Shown here piece by piece: positions 38,046 to 48,096 of a stretch of 64,000 nucleotides of DNA. The translations under genes and the position numbers were made by a program. The notes below the pieces were generated by a model, which saw nothing but the letters and a program-made list of their open reading frames with translations, had not been told where the DNA came from and searched no databases. How positions within the stretch are numbered: position 1 is the first letter of the stretch; each line of letters begins with the position of its first letter. The stretch is taken from the NCBI RefSeq assembly GCF_012272815.1, contig NZ_JAAWWL010000001.1, forward strand, positions 1,018,154-1,082,153, written 5' to 3'. Source of the DNA: Croceivirga thetidis. Its GTDB lineage: Bacteria; Bacteroidota; Bacteroidia; Flavobacteriales; Flavobacteriaceae.

Positions 38046-39698
38046 TTATTCTGCGTTTAAACCTAATGAAGTTTTTCCTTTTGCCAACTGTTCTGCCAAC
38101 AACAAGGCGTTGTAGGCATTGACCATTTTTCCCGATTTGGATATTTCTGAGAATTTTTTTGAATTGGAAGCATCGCCGCCAAGGATAACCGAAGCTTTTG
38201 AGGCGAGCCCGGACTGCATTAACACTTGCTTTACTTGGGCAGCGCTCAATGAAGGATAGTGCGACATGACCAATGCCGCGACACCTGCAACGGCAGGAGC
38301 AGCCATTGAGGTTCCTCCTTGAAATTCATACTTGTTGTTCGGCATTGTGGAATAAATCTCACCTCCGGGCGCGAAGACATCAACATTTTGTTGGCCATAA
38401 TTTGAAAATACTGCAACCATTTTGGAACCGTACGAAGGTGCTAAAGCCCCTACTTCAATTACATTGTCAACTATTTCGGTATCGGTGTATTTATGGTCGT
38501 TTGGATAATTTGGATTACGGGCCAAATCAATATCGTTGCTATCATTACCAGCGGCGTGAACTATCAATACATTTTTTGAAGCTGCATACTCAATGGCTTC
38601 CCAAACCCATTCAGCATTTGGCGAGAATGATTTTCCGAAACTACAATTGATGATTCGGGCACCGTTGTCAACGGCATAACGAATACCCAAAGCGATATCC
38701 TTGTCGTACTCATCACCATTTGGCACGGCACGAATACTCATTATTTTCACATTATTCGCAACACCATTTATACCCTTGCCGTTATTGCGTTCTGCAGCAA
38801 TGATTCCAGCAACATGGGTACCGTGACTTTCGTCTTCCAATCGGCTATCAGGATTCCCATTTCCGTAGGACTTATCAGAAAAATCATAGGGCTTGTCACC
38901 CACAACAGACCTTCCTTCAAATTCTAAATTTAGGTTGTAGTTCAGCTGCTCGGCGTAGTACTCGACACCAGCCTCCAATTGGTCTTCAATGAATTCATCC
39001 ATATCATCGGTGAACTGAAAGAAGTGCTGTAAAACGGCTTTGTTCCTTTGCATTTCTTCAGTTTTGGGTTCGATACTTGCAACATCTTCTTTGGTGTATT
39101 TTTCTTTACCCAATTCTTTTTTCGCAGCCACGTTCGCGCCCGAAACCATTTGTAGCGCTTCTTCGAATTGCTGTTTATTTTGTTGGGCCTCGTTGTAGTC
39201 CTGTTCTAGTTTAGCCTTGGCTTTTGCTTGTGTTTGTGCATCTCCGATACCAAGGCGCAGCATTCTAACATATTCCAATTGTTCGTTATACGATTCGCCT
39301 AAAAAATTATAACCGTGAATGTCATCAACATATCCATTTTTATCATCATCGATTCCGTTTCCTGGGCGTTCATCGGAATTTCTCCATAAAACACCATCTA
39401 AGTCTTCGTGGTCTAGATCGATACCAGAGTCAAGTACTGCAACGATAACGGTTTTCCCTTTTTTGTTTTTAATGATTTCACTGTAGGCCTTATCAACACT
39501 CATACCAGGTATGGTATCGGTCAACAGATCTGCGTGCCCCCAATTTTTCTTTTCTTCTTCAGACAGCTCTGAAATCTTAAGCGGAATTGTGTCGATGTTT
39601 TCAACAGGAGTGGTTACCAATGTTGTGGCACCACAACCAACCAAAAAAATGGTTGAAAAAACAATTATCGAAAATTTAGAAATGGATATAATCTTCAT
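38046..39698 (-). CDS. Subtilisin-like (S8) serine protease, lipoprotein
   Basis: This 550-residue protein carries a lipobox (STIFLVGC, Cys at about 22), so it is membrane-anchored outside the cytoplasm. The S8 triad is visible: Asp in VAVLDSGIDLDHEDL (about 91), His in HGTHVAGIIA (about 290) and Ser in GGTSMAAPAVAG (about 475), plus the oxyanion Asn in HAAGND. An insertion of about 170 residues, helical and rich in Q, K and E (about 130-270), separates Asp and His, far longer than in secreted subtilisins. It sits between the MBL-fold hydrolase and M1 peptidase genes on one transcript. Confidence 0.92.
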   Translation of the reverse strand: MKIISISKFSIIVFSTIFLVGCGATTLVTTPVENIDTIPLKISELSEEEKKNWGHADLLTDTIPGMSVDKAYSEIIKNKKGKTVIVAVLDSGIDLDHEDLDGVLWRNSDERPGNGIDDDKNGYVDDIHGYNFLGESYNEQLEYVRMLRLGIGDAQTQAKAKAKLEQDYNEAQQNKQQFEEALQMVSGANVAAKKELGKEKYTKEDVASIEPKTEEMQRNKAVLQHFFQFTDDMDEFIEDQLEAGVEYYAEQLNYNLNLEFEGRSVVGDKPYDFSDKSYGNGNPDSRLEDESHGTHVAGIIAAERNNGKGINGVANNVKIMSIRAVPNGDEYDKDIALGIRYAVDNGARIINCSFGKSFSPNAEWVWEAIEYAASKNVLIVHAAGNDSNDIDLARNPNYPNDHKYTDTEIVDNVIEVGALAPSYGSKMVAVFSNYGQQNVDVFAPGGEIYSTMPNNKYEFQGGTSMAAPAVAGVAALVMSHYPSLSAAQVKQVLMQSGLASKASVILGGDASNSKKFSEISKSGKMVNAYNALLLAEQLAKGKTSLGLNAE

Positions 39699-39722
39699 GT
39701 ATTATAATTTATTACGAAAACT

Positions 39723-40592
39723 TTACTGTAGGCTGAATATTTCATCAAAGGTGTGTATTTCGTCAAGACGAACACCTTTTTCGGTTTGTTTCAATGTACA
39801 TAGTTGATTATGGGCGTCATGTTCAAAAAATAGCACATACTCATTGGACACGGCTTCGTTCAAAAAGGCACTTTTTTCTTCTAGGGTCAACAAGGGTCTA
39901 GTATCATAGCCCATAACATATGGCACGGGCAAATGACCAACTGTAGGAATCAAATCACCCATATAGACCAAAGTTTTTCCCTTGTATTTGATATGCGGTA
40001 TCATCTGTTTGTCGGTGTGCCCGTCTACAAACAAAATGCCAAATCCCAACTCCGATTTTTCTTTAAATGCTTCGCCATTTCTCTCGATGAAGTTAAGCTG
40101 GCCACATTCTTGCATTGGAAACAAGTTTTCTTTTAGAAATGATGCTTTTTCCCGAGCATTTGGTTCGGTTGCCCACTGCCAATGATCTTGGTTGGTCCAA
40201 AATCGTGCATTTTTAAAAGCGGGCTCGTATCCTGTTCTGTCATTGTTCCATTGAATACAACCACCACAATGATCAAAGTGGAGGTGGGTTAAAAAAACAT
40301 CGGTAATATCATCACGATGAAAGCCATGAACCTTTAAAGAAGCATCAATATTATGATCCCCCCAAGGGTTATAATAACTAAAGAATTTAGCCGATTGCTT
40401 GTTTCCTGTTCCTGTGTCAATTAAAATTAGACGATCGCCATCTTCAATTAATAGGCATCGGGCCGCGATGTCAATTTGGTTGTTTTCATCAGCCGGATTG
40501 GTACGTGACCATAACCCTTTTGGGACAACACCAAACATGGCACCTCCGTCCAATTTAAAATTTCCAGCTTCAATGGGGTACAGGGTCATCAA
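39723..40592 (-). CDS. Metallo-beta-lactamase-fold hydrolase
   Basis: This 289-residue cytoplasmic protein has the zinc-binding motif HLHFDHCGG (about residues 97-105), further ligands in DGHTDKQMIPH and in YMGDLIP, and a final histidine in FFEHDAHN. The pattern fits the lactonase-like (AHL-lactonase/Zn-dependent hydrolase) branch of the superfamily, but the substrate is not predictable. It is the first gene of the operon with the subtilase and M1 peptidase. A near -7 box (TTATTTTG on the minus strand, plus-strand positions 40610-40617) lies 18 bp before the start. Confidence 0.85.
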   Translation of the reverse strand: MMTLYPIEAGNFKLDGGAMFGVVPKGLWSRTNPADENNQIDIAARCLLIEDGDRLILIDTGTGNKQSAKFFSYYNPWGDHNIDASLKVHGFHRDDITDVFLTHLHFDHCGGCIQWNNDRTGYEPAFKNARFWTNQDHWQWATEPNAREKASFLKENLFPMQECGQLNFIERNGEAFKEKSELGFGILFVDGHTDKQMIPHIKYKGKTLVYMGDLIPTVGHLPVPYVMGYDTRPLLTLEEKSAFLNEAVSNEYVLFFEHDAHNQLCTLKQTEKGVRLDEIHTFDEIFSLQ

Positions 40593-40776
40593 CTTCAGAA
40601 AAGGTCGCGCAAAATAAGGAACAGATTGCTAACAGCCTTATAAACACTGAATTATTAGTCGATTTTTAACAGAATTCAAAAGAAGTAAAATAAGCTTGGA
40701 AGAAGACAAAATGCGCCTACGAACTTCTTAAAAGGAGGATTGAAATAAAAACAGTATTTTTCGTAAAAATGAATTT

Positions 40777-42627
40777 ATGGTTGAATTAGCCGGGATAATA
40801 ATTTTAGGAATTGTGGCGCAGTGGGTAGCTTGGCGACTAAAGCTACCTGCAATTTTACCACTAATTCTAATTGGTCTATTGGTCGGTCCTATAGCCACCC
40901 TTTACACCGAAGATGGTTCAAAGTTGATTGAACCCATCTGGAACGGTACCAAAGGGCTTTTTCCTGGTGAAGGTCTTTATTATTTTGTTTCGCTTGCCAT
41001 TAGTATTATTCTGTTCGAAGGGGGCCTGACCTTAAAAAGAGCAGAAATTTCAAATGTAGGCCCGGTTATAACCAAATTGATAACCGTTGGTTCAATAGTC
41101 ACTTTTTTTGGTGCTGGAATTGCTGCGCATTACATTTTCGGTCTTTCTTGGCAACTCTCTTTTTTATTTTCTGCCTTAATTATAGTTACAGGCCCCACGG
41201 TAATCACCCCAATTTTGAGAAATATTCCCCTTAAAAAAGATGTTTCGACAGTATTGAAATGGGAAGGTATATTAATTGATCCGATTGGAGCCCTGGTTGC
41301 TGTATTGGTATTTGAGTTTATTAGCGTTGGAGGGGGAACAGGATACACCCAGACCGCCCTTATTGAATTTGGAAAAATTCTACTTTTTGGTACTACTTTT
41401 GGTTTCACCTTTGCTCATGCACTTGCTTTTGCGATAAAGAAAGATTGGATACCACACTACCTTTTGAATGTAGTTTCGCTTTCGGCAGTCTTATTGGTCT
41501 TCGTTGAGTCTGACATATTCGCACATGAATCGGGTCTATTGGCCGTTGTGGTCATGGGTATGGTATTGGGCAATATGAAATTGCCCAACTTAAAAGAACT
41601 GCTTTATTTCAAGGAGTCGTTAAGTGTTTTATTGATTTCAATTTTATTCATCTTACTTGCAGCCAACATCAACATACAAGATTTAGAATTATTGAAGACT
41701 TGGAACACGGCCTGGCTATTTTTAATTGTAGTCTTCTTGATTCGACCCATAGGCGTATTTATAAGCTCATGGGGCTCAGACCTTAAATGGAATGAAAAAC
41801 TGTTTATAGGATGGGTTGGACCTCGAGGTATAGTCGCTGCAGGTATCGCATCACTATTTGGCTCAAAACTATTGGCCAATGGGGTCGCCGGAGCGGAATA
41901 TATTACACCCTTGGTTTTTATGATAGTATTGGGCACGGTTCTTTTCAACGCAACTACGGCTCGAATCTTTGCCAAATTAATCGGTGTGTTCCTAACCAAA
42001 TCAGAAGGAATTTTAATTATTGGAGCCTCGAAAATTTCTCGTTTGATTGGCAGCTACCTCAAAAAGAACAAGAGGCATGTTGTATTGATTGATAACAACC
42101 AAACCAATATTGATAAATCGAAAAAATTAGGCTTGGAGGCCTTTACGGCAAACATTTATTCCGATTCCCTATCAGACTATATTGAATTAAGTGATGTTGG
42201 CTATGTTATGGCCATGACCGGTAATGCCGATATCAATAAATATGCAATTGAAAAATTCACCAAAAATTTTGGGGAAAATGGATCATTTAGATTGATAGAT
42301 GCAGATGAGATGAACGATCCTGAGAACAACCCTGAAGAGGGCCTTTTTTCGCATACTGATGATTTCATAAAACTTACTGATGCCGCGAGGAACTATCCTT
42401 CAATTAACGAGATTGATATTGAAAGCAAAGAGCAATACGATGCGTTGATTGAAATCACCAAGGCGGATAAAAATACCGTGCCAATCTTTTTGAAAGACCC
42501 TGACGGTGATTTAAAAATAATACCATCATTCAGCAAGGAATTCCAAGATATAACCGAGGGTTATAAGTTGGTCTACATGGGTAAAATTCTTGATGCAGAT
42601 AAGGACGAAGAAGATTTGACCGTCTAG
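40777..42627 (+). CDS. Cation:proton antiporter with TrkA-type NAD-binding domain
   Basis: This 616-residue protein has about 12 hydrophobic segments over residues 1-400 (Na+/H+ exchanger fold; acidic/polar [13 protein letters not shown] and a late [18 protein letters not shown] segment typical of the CPA families). A Rossmann TrkA-N-like domain follows (about 405-520, [17 protein letters not shown] and [18 protein letters not shown]), then a C-terminal tail. It exchanges Na+ or K+ for protons across the inner membrane, probably gated by nucleotide binding to the cytoplasmic domain. Its last four bases overlap the convergent lepA end. Confidence 0.88.
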   Translation: MVELAGIIILGIVAQWVAWRLKLPAILPLILIGLLVGPIATLYTEDGSKLIEPIWNGTKGLFPGEGLYYFVSLAISIILFEGGLTLKRAEISNVGPVITKLITVGSIVTFFGAGIAAHYIFGLSWQLSFLFSALIIVTGPTVITPILRNIPLKKDVSTVLKWEGILIDPIGALVAVLVFEFISVGGGTGYTQTALIEFGKILLFGTTFGFTFAHALAFAIKKDWIPHYLLNVVSLSAVLLVFVESDIFAHESGLLAVVVMGMVLGNMKLPNLKELLYFKESLSVLLISILFILLAANINIQDLELLKTWNTAWLFLIVVFLIRPIGVFISSWGSDLKWNEKLFIGWVGPRGIVAAGIASLFGSKLLANGVAGAEYITPLVFMIVLGTVLFNATTARIFAKLIGVFLTKSEGILIIGASKISRLIGSYLKKNKRHVVLIDNNQTNIDKSKKLGLEAFTANIYSDSLSDYIELSDVGYVMAMTGNADINKYAIEKFTKNFGENGSFRLIDADEMNDPENNPEEGLFSHTDDFIKLTDAARNYPSINEIDIESKEQYDALIEITKADKNTVPIFLKDPDGDLKIIPSFSKEFQDITEGYKLVYMGKILDADKDEEDLTV

Positions 42628-44420
42628 TCGTTCAGCTTAAGAACGGCCATAAAGGCTTGCTGTGGTATCTCTACATTACCGACTTGACGCATTCGTTTTT
42701 TACCTTTTTTCTGCTTTTCCAACAATTTTCGTTTACGAGAAATATCACCACCATAACACTTTGCGGTCACGTCTTTTCGAAGAGCTTTTATGGTTTCTCT
42801 AGAAATGATTTTGGCCCCAATAGCCGCCTGAATAGGTATGTCAAACTGCTGCCTTGGAATCAGTTCCTTTAATTTTTCGCACATTTTTTTCCCGATGTTA
42901 TAGGCATTGTCAGCATGGACCAATGCGGAAAGTGCGTCAACCGTTTGCCCATTCAATAAAATATCGACCCTTACCAATTTAGAGCTGCGCATTCCAATAG
43001 GAGAATAGTCAAAGGAGGCATACCCTTTCGAAACTGTTTTCAAACGATCATAAAAATCAAATACAATTTCTGCTAGGGGCATATCAAAATTCAATTCGAC
43101 ACGCTCCGTGGTCAAATAGGTCTGATTGGTTATTTGTCCGCGTTTATCAATACAAAGGGACATGACATTACCCACAAAATCAGATTTGGTGATAATAGTT
43201 GCTTTTATGTAAGGCTCTTCAACACGGTTCAATGTTGAAGGCTCTGGCAAATCCGTCGGATTGTTGACAATAACCACATCATCGGGATTTTTATTGGTGA
43301 AGGCATGGTAGCTTACGTTAGGAACGGTAGTAATCACCGTCATATTGAATTCACGCTCCAAACGTTCTTGTATGATTTCCATATGTAGCATGCCCAAGAA
43401 GCCACATCGAAAACCGAACCCAAGTGCTGCACTACTTTCCGGTGTGAACACAAGTGAGGCATCGTTCAATTGAAGCTTTTCCATAGAAGAGCGAAGCTCT
43501 TCAAAATCTTCGGTGTCGACAGGATAAATCCCAGCAAAAACCATCGGCTTTACATCTTCAAATCCTGCAATTGCATCCTGTGAAGGGTTTTCAGCCAACG
43601 TAATGGTATCACCTACTTTTACCTCTCTTGCATCTTTGATTCCTGTAATTAAATAACCAACATCTCCTGTTGAAATTATTTGTTTAGGACGTTGTGTGAG
43701 TTTCAACGTCCCAATTTCATCGGCGAAATAGTCCTTTCCAGTGGCCATGAACTTTATTTTTTGTCCTTTTTTCAATTCGCCATTTAGAATTCTAAAATAG
43801 GTTTCTACACCTCGAAAAGGGTTATAAACCGAATCAAAAACCAATGCCTGTAATTGACCGGAAGAATCACCTTCGGGTGCTGGGATTCTATCAATTATTG
43901 CCGTCAATATATCTTTTATGCCAATTCCAGTCTTGGCACTCGCTGGAATCACTTCTTCTGGATCACAGCCTAATAAATCAACAATGTCGTCAGTTACTTC
44001 TTCCGGATTTGCACTCGGTAGGTCAACCTTGTTCAAAACAGGAATGATTTCTAAATCATGCTCTAAGGCCAAATATAAATTTGAGATAGTTTGAGCTTGA
44101 ATACTTTGAGCGGCATCCACCACCAAAAGAGCTCCTTCACAAGCTGCAATAGAGCGAGAAACTTCGTATGAAAAGTCTACATGACCAGGAGTGTCAATCA
44201 AATTAAGTACAAAAGGCTCCCCGTTATGTACATAATCCATTTGAATGGCATGACTTTTAATGGTAATACCACGTTCGCGCTCAAGGTCCATATTGTCCAA
44301 CAATTGATCCTGTTTCTCGCGTTCCGTAACCGAACCGGTAAAATCTAATAGCCGGTCTGCAAGGGTACTTTTACCATGGTCTATATGTGCAATTATGCAG
44401 AAGTTCCGAATGTTTTTCAT
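42624..44420 (-). CDS. lepA: Elongation factor 4
   Basis: This 598-residue translational GTPase matches LepA over its full length. G motifs are [17 protein letters not shown] and NKVD, and the LepA-specific C-terminal domain is present ([21 protein letters not shown]-type end, e.g. [15 protein letters not shown]). It acts on stalled or mistranslocated ribosomes. On the minus strand TATATTTG (plus-strand 44452-44459), about 31 bp before the start, fits the -7 promoter box. It is convergent with the antiporter and divergent from the outer-membrane receptor. Confidence 0.97.
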   Translation of the reverse strand: MKNIRNFCIIAHIDHGKSTLADRLLDFTGSVTEREKQDQLLDNMDLERERGITIKSHAIQMDYVHNGEPFVLNLIDTPGHVDFSYEVSRSIAACEGALLVVDAAQSIQAQTISNLYLALEHDLEIIPVLNKVDLPSANPEEVTDDIVDLLGCDPEEVIPASAKTGIGIKDILTAIIDRIPAPEGDSSGQLQALVFDSVYNPFRGVETYFRILNGELKKGQKIKFMATGKDYFADEIGTLKLTQRPKQIISTGDVGYLITGIKDAREVKVGDTITLAENPSQDAIAGFEDVKPMVFAGIYPVDTEDFEELRSSMEKLQLNDASLVFTPESSAALGFGFRCGFLGMLHMEIIQERLEREFNMTVITTVPNVSYHAFTNKNPDDVVIVNNPTDLPEPSTLNRVEEPYIKATIITKSDFVGNVMSLCIDKRGQITNQTYLTTERVELNFDMPLAEIVFDFYDRLKTVSKGYASFDYSPIGMRSSKLVRVDILLNGQTVDALSALVHADNAYNIGKKMCEKLKELIPRQQFDIPIQAAIGAKIISRETIKALRKDVTAKCYGGDISRKRKLLEKQKKGKKRMRQVGNVEIPQQAFMAVLKLND

Positions 44421-44451
44421 AGCAGTTGTTCAAATCTTTCGCAACGGGCTG

Positions 44452-44459
44452 CAAATATA
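44452..44459 (-). promoter_or_regulatory. lepA: -7 box of lepA
   Basis: The minus strand reads TATATTTG, a full match to TAnnTTTG, followed by GC as is common for this class. It lies in the 122-bp divergent spacer between lepA and the receptor gene. Confidence 0.5.
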
Positions 44460-44514
44460 GTTCATTTGTCAGGCGTTTGAATTATATTGGTTAACGCTCA
44501 ACTGATTAATTTAT

Positions 44515-44522
44515 TAGTTTTG
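44515..44522 (+). promoter_or_regulatory. -7 box of the outer-membrane receptor gene
   Basis: TAGTTTTG matches TAnnTTTG and lies 20 bases before the start codon. The -33 element is not clear. Confidence 0.5.
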
Positions 44523-44542
44523 GCGCCACCTGAACACTAAAT

Positions 44543-46960
44543 ATGAAAAAGGCATTGCTTTTTACAGCAGCTCTTGTATGCTCTTATTTCAGCTACTCAC
44601 AAAGCTTTTCCGTTACCGGCAAAGTAATAGACGAGTCTGATCAGCCTATTGCCTTTGCCAACATTTTGTTGCTCAACCCTTTAGATTCTACGTTTATTAA
44701 GGGAACTTCCGCTTCAGATTTAGGAGAATTTAGATTTGACGGAATTAAGCCAAGAAAGTTCCTCGTTCAGGCCAGTTATATTGGAAAGACATCAATTACC
44801 AAATCAATAGAAGTGTCAGATGATATTGAATTGATTCCATTGGTTATTGATTTGTCAGCTGAACAGTTAGATGAGGTAGTGGTCGCTTCTACTAGACCCA
44901 AGGTTGAACGCTTACAAGATCGTGTGGTTTTTAATGTGGAAAATACAGTTGTGGCCCAAGGTGATAGTTGGAATGTGCTTCGAAATACTCCCGGTGTAAT
45001 TGTCTCGGGCAAGGATCTACAGATTAGGGGAATTGCTGCTACTGTGTATTTAAATAACAGAAAAGTTCAATTAACAGGCGAAGAACTTAAGACACTGCTA
45101 CAAGGTTTTGCAGGGTCCAATATAAAATCTGTAGAGGTTATCAGTAATCCGCCTGCAAATTTTGATGCCGAAGGAGGTCCAGTTTTAAATATTATTACAT
45201 CAAAAAGTTTAGTGGCCGGTTACAAGGGGAGCCTGAATACGATATTGACCCAAGCAGTTTTTCCAAAATATAGCTTCGGAACAAGCCATTATTTCAAAAC
45301 AGAGAAGCTTAATGTATTGGCGAATTACAGTTTCAATCCACGAAAAGAGATAAGAAAGACAAGAAAAGGAATCAATTTTATCAATGACCAAGGGGAGTTG
45401 TTCTCAAACTGGGAAACCAATATTGAAGAAATAAAGCGTATTAGCGCCCATAATTTAACTGCAATTGTAGATTATCAATTTGATGATAATAACAGTTTAA
45501 ATTTTACATCTACCTATGTCAACAATTCCAATCAAGAATGGGACAGTGACCTGGTTACTGAAATTCGTTCTTCACAAGGAGTTATTGATAGCACTTTTAC
45601 CACCGATAATTTGTTAGGTGCGGACAATACCAATTTTGCAATTGATTTAACCTTTGACCATAGTTTTAAAAAACCAGGTTCGAAGATTTCATTAAATGCT
45701 CATTTCACCGATTTTGATTATGGTTTTAATCAGCAAATTGCGTCTGACTATTTTGATAATGGTGGCACATTTTTACGTGATTTTTCATTTGACACCAATT
45801 CCAGCCAAGAAATTAAGATTTACACCGGTCAGGTTGATTATGTTACGCCTGTAGGACAAGGGATATTTGAAACCGGGGCAAAAGCCTCCATTATTGATTC
45901 GGAAAGCAGTATTGATTATACAAATTTTCAAGGTGCAGACGAATCTGTGAATGCCAATCTTTCAGATAACTTTTTATATGATGAAACGGTATTGGGGGGG
46001 TATTTATCGTTGCAACAAAATTGGGAAAAATGGTCTTTGAAAGCGGGATTGCGGGGTGAATATACCGACGCCTTAGGTACGTCACTGACGCTGAGTACCA
46101 TAAATAATCAGAACTTTTTTGAATTTTTTCCTTCTTTGTATGTACTATATACGGCTTCAGACAAACATAGTTTTGCATTTGATTACAGCCGGGGTATCCA
46201 AAGACCTAAATATGATGACTTAAACCCATTTCGTAATTTTTCGAATGAAAATGATTTTGTAGAAGGAAATCCTAGATTGTTTCCAGCATTCAGCAACAAC
46301 TTCAATTTCAATTATACCTTTAATAGTGAGTTGTTTTTTGATCTGTATTATAGAAACAATGGAGAGTATATCAATTATTTGGTTTTTCAGAATAATCAAA
46401 ATCAGACCCTTTCAGAACTGAAACAGAACGTGCTTGGCAGTAATTCTTACGGCCTTGATATTATTTACAGTAAAGCACTACTAAATCCATGGTACGTTTA
46501 TGCTTATGTATCATTTTTCCATGAAGATGAAACCTTTTTAGCGGTAGAAAGTGAAAACAGGGAGTTTGAAAACAGTTTTGATGGATTTTATGCTTACATA
46601 GCGAATTATTTGACGCTTAGCAAAGATGGTTCGTTAACCGGTGAAGTTGGTCTAACATACTGGTCAGGTTCTATCTTTGGGTCTTACGTTGAAAGTGAGA
46701 ACTTGAACTTGACTTTTGGTTTAAGAAAATCACTTTGGAATGATAGAGCTATTATTTCTGTTGCTGCTGAGGACTTATTGGAGCGCTATGTTCCTACTTA
46801 CACTTCTAGATACTTCAACCAAGACAACTTCTACAGAAGGAGGCCCGAACTACAATTTATTCGGTTTGGTTTTACTTATAATTTTGGCAATTTTAAACTA
46901 ACAGATAACGAAAGAAGTATTAGTAAAAAAGAAAGGGATAGACTGGAATCTGGAAATTAA
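44543..46960 (+). CDS. Outer-membrane beta-barrel receptor (TonB-dependent receptor-like)
   Basis: This 805-residue protein has a signal peptide (about 1-20, SYFSYSQ), a carboxypeptidase-regulatory-like domain (about 22-105, VTGKVIDESDQPIAFANILL) and a plug-like region (about 115-225, LRNTPGVIVSGKDLQIRG). A large barrel with many aromatic-ended strands runs to the C-terminus. This matches the outer-membrane beta-barrel family (OMP_b-brl_3) common in Bacteroidota, related to SusC/TonB receptors but without a SusD partner here. The ligand is unknown. It has its own promoter and is convergent with the TolB-like lipoprotein gene, overlapping by four bases. Confidence 0.85.
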   Translation: MKKALLFTAALVCSYFSYSQSFSVTGKVIDESDQPIAFANILLLNPLDSTFIKGTSASDLGEFRFDGIKPRKFLVQASYIGKTSITKSIEVSDDIELIPLVIDLSAEQLDEVVVASTRPKVERLQDRVVFNVENTVVAQGDSWNVLRNTPGVIVSGKDLQIRGIAATVYLNNRKVQLTGEELKTLLQGFAGSNIKSVEVISNPPANFDAEGGPVLNIITSKSLVAGYKGSLNTILTQAVFPKYSFGTSHYFKTEKLNVLANYSFNPRKEIRKTRKGINFINDQGELFSNWETNIEEIKRISAHNLTAIVDYQFDDNNSLNFTSTYVNNSNQEWDSDLVTEIRSSQGVIDSTFTTDNLLGADNTNFAIDLTFDHSFKKPGSKISLNAHFTDFDYGFNQQIASDYFDNGGTFLRDFSFDTNSSQEIKIYTGQVDYVTPVGQGIFETGAKASIIDSESSIDYTNFQGADESVNANLSDNFLYDETVLGGYLSLQQNWEKWSLKAGLRGEYTDALGTSLTLSTINNQNFFEFFPSLYVLYTASDKHSFAFDYSRGIQRPKYDDLNPFRNFSNENDFVEGNPRLFPAFSNNFNFNYTFNSELFFDLYYRNNGEYINYLVFQNNQNQTLSELKQNVLGSNSYGLDIIYSKALLNPWYVYAYVSFFHEDETFLAVESENREFENSFDGFYAYIANYLTLSKDGSLTGEVGLTYWSGSIFGSYVESENLNLTFGLRKSLWNDRAIISVAAEDLLERYVPTYTSRYFNQDNFYRRRPELQFIRFGFTYNFGNFKLTDNERSISKKERDRLESGN

Positions 46961-48063
46961 TCTTCCCATTCGGCAATAAAAAGATTGGTATCCCTTGTTC
47001 CCCCGTTATTTCGATTACTTGAAAATGCTAAGAATTTACCATCGTTGGAAAATACAGGAAATGCATCAAATGTCTCGCCATGTGTAACCCTTTTTAGGTT
47101 TTTACCATCGGTATCGATGAGATAAAGATTGAATGGAAACCCACGCTCAGCCTCAAAATTACTAGAGAATAAAACTTTATCTCCTGAAGGATGAAAAAAT
47201 GGGCACCAATTAGCATTGCCCAAAAAAGTTAATTGTCTTAATTCGGAACCATCTGCGTTACAGATGAATAATTCCATTTCTGTAGGTTGCACCAAACCCT
47301 GGGCAAGCAGTTCTTTATATTCGGTAATTTCCTCCTTTGTTTTTGGTCTTGAAGCCCTGAAAATTAGTTGTGTACCATCAGGTGAGAAGAATGCACCACC
47401 ATCGTAACCAAGCTCATCGGTTATTTGAGTGACTTCGCTTCCATCTAAATTCATGGTGTAGAGTTCTAAATCTCCACTACGGTCTGAGGTAAATACAATT
47501 TTGTCACCTTTCGGAGATACTGTGGCCTCCGCATCATAGCCAGGCTCATTGGTTAATTGTTTAACGATATTGCCTTCCAAATCTGCCACAAAAATGTCAA
47601 ATGAGTCATATACAGGCCAGACGTATTTGCCATTTTTCCTAAGTGGCACCTTGGGGCATTGCTTATCTACCAAATGAGTTGATCCATATAGAATGTGCTT
47701 GTTATCTGGCATAAAATATGAGCATGTCGTGCGGCCCATCCCTGTGCTTACCATCGGGGGTTTGATATTTTCAAACACTTCATTTTTTTCCATCGTGAAT
47801 ATTTGGTCACATTCGACCCCCCATTCCTTATAGTTTGATTGAAATACCAATTGATTATCATCAAAACTCCAATAGGCTTCAGCATTATCTCCTCCAAAAG
47901 TAACCTGGCGCAGACTCTTAAAATGTGTTTCTTCTGGATAAATTAGGGAATCAGAATTTGTGCTAATACTGACTTCCTCAGCCACTTTGTTTGTATTTTT
48001 CTTGTTGTTCTCTTTGCAAGAAAAGAAAGCCAGAAGCAAAAGAATGAGAGTATATCGACACAT
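46957..48063 (-). CDS. TolB-like beta-propeller lipoprotein (PD40/WD40-like repeats)
   Basis: This 368-residue protein has a short signal peptide with lipobox LLAFFSC (Cys16). The mature part has PD40-type repeats of about 45 residues with the motif GDKIVFTSDRSGDLELYTMN and SPDGTQLIFRASR, forming a beta-propeller like TolB or the N-terminal propeller of prolyl oligopeptidases. It lacks a catalytic peptidase domain, so it is more likely a binding or scaffold protein on the periplasmic face of a membrane. It is divergent from the M28 peptidase gene, 33 bp apart. Confidence 0.8.
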   Translation of the reverse strand: MCRYTLILLLLAFFSCKENNKKNTNKVAEEVSISTNSDSLIYPEETHFKSLRQVTFGGDNAEAYWSFDDNQLVFQSNYKEWGVECDQIFTMEKNEVFENIKPPMVSTGMGRTTCSYFMPDNKHILYGSTHLVDKQCPKVPLRKNGKYVWPVYDSFDIFVADLEGNIVKQLTNEPGYDAEATVSPKGDKIVFTSDRSGDLELYTMNLDGSEVTQITDELGYDGGAFFSPDGTQLIFRASRPKTKEEITEYKELLAQGLVQPTEMELFICNADGSELRQLTFLGNANWCPFFHPSGDKVLFSSNFEAERGFPFNLYLIDTDGKNLKRVTHGETFDAFPVFSNDGKFLAFSSNRNNGGTRDTNLFIAEWED

Positions 48064-48072
48064 AAAGATTCC

Positions 48073-48080
48073 TAATTTTG
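48073..48080 (+). promoter_or_regulatory. -7 box of the M28 peptidase gene
   Basis: TAATTTTG, followed by C, fits TAnnTTTG and lies 16 bases before the ATG. Confidence 0.5.
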
Positions 48081-48096
48081 CACAAAAATAAGACAG

